Translations under genes and position numbers: made by a program | Source of the DNA: Bacteroidota bacterium | GTDB lineage: Bacteria > Bacteroidota > Bacteroidia > Chitinophagales > Chitinophagaceae | NCBI GenBank assembly: GCA_947462495.1 | Contig: CANHOY010000100.1 | Span: 1 to 6,492, forward strand | DNA: 6,492 bases | Direction of reading: 5' to 3' | Part shown: piece after piece, positions 6,348-6,492 of the stretch | How positions within the stretch are numbered: the first letter of the stretch is position 1 | How the letters are laid out: each line of letters begins with the position of its first letter | Notes under the pieces: generated by a model | Seen by the model: only the letters and a program-made list of their open reading frames with translations | Databases searched by the model: none | Told to the model about the DNA's origin: nothing

Positions 6348-6492
6348 TTAATTAAAAACTACAAAATACAGGTCTTGTTTAATGTTTGCACTATCATACT
6401 TGAGGTGAAGTTGAGCAGAATTGATATTAATAATTTGATATTTATTTGATATAGAAATATTTGTAATACCATTTTTGGAATTAATTGTCAAA
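6348..6492 (-). CDS. Probable C-terminal end of an unidentified gene (5' part outside window)
   Basis: One minus-strand frame is open from the window edge to a TAA at 6350-6348, giving 47 codons. The other two minus frames have stops within the first four codons. The peptide alternates polar and hydrophobic residues (NGITNISISNKYQIINI, then a final LYFVVFN), as in a beta-rich C-terminal domain. This suits an exported protein but does not match a family I can name, and it is not a clear T9SS sorting domain. In AT-rich DNA an open frame of this length is only moderate evidence. Confidence 0.4.
   Translation of the reverse strand, partial: LTINSKNGITNISISNKYQIININSAQLHLKYDSANIKQDLYFVVFN

Noticed and set aside
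6370..6482. A 37-codon minus-strand frame starting at an internal ATG near the right edge
   Set aside because: It overlaps the better-supported frame that is open from the window edge, and its hydrophobic content follows from AT-rich codons.

Overview
The window looks like a chromosomal piece of an AT-rich Bacteroidota genome. The evidence is a type IX secretion (T9SS) type A sorting domain, an N-terminal domain typical of Bacteroidota surface proteins, membrane-bound AraC-type regulators, and the absence of clear Shine-Dalgarno sequences. All supported genes lie on the minus strand, so they read from right to left. I see no RNA gene, CRISPR array, insertion sequence or integrase.

Layout in the direction of transcription. 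At the right edge (6348-6492) is the probable last 47 codons of an unidentified gene. A 119-bp AT-rich gap carrying a (TA)9 tract and an AT hairpin leads to a 359-residue regulator with seven predicted membrane helices and a C-terminal AraC-type DNA-binding domain (5149-6228). A 355-bp non-coding stretch follows (4794-5148), with a candidate terminator, an inverted repeat framing three ATGTAAA boxes, a small palindrome and a weak candidate promoter. Then come four tightly packed genes: a 130-residue soluble protein that is almost only an AraC-like domain (4401-4793); a 163-residue exported protein with a T9SS sorting domain (3913-4404, TTG start); a 570-residue exported protein built like a tail fibre (2191-3903, GTG start); and a very long exported repeat protein that runs off the left edge (1-2191). 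The last of these has 730 codons in the window and no stop. Junctions are a 4-nt overlap, a 9-nt gap and a 1-nt overlap, so the four almost certainly form one operon.

Inferred joint role: the operon makes two Sec-exported fibre-like proteins that share a C-terminal module but have different stalks, plus a small T9SS substrate, preceded by a cytosolic AraC-like protein related to the DNA-binding domain of the upstream membrane regulator. A reasonable hypothesis is a regulated cell-surface or secreted fibre/adhesin locus built from phage-tail-fibre-like modules. I do not recognise it as a characterised system. The strongest sequence-level signal is in the repeat protein: two 67-codon blocks encode identical residues yet differ at 15 codons, all synonymous.
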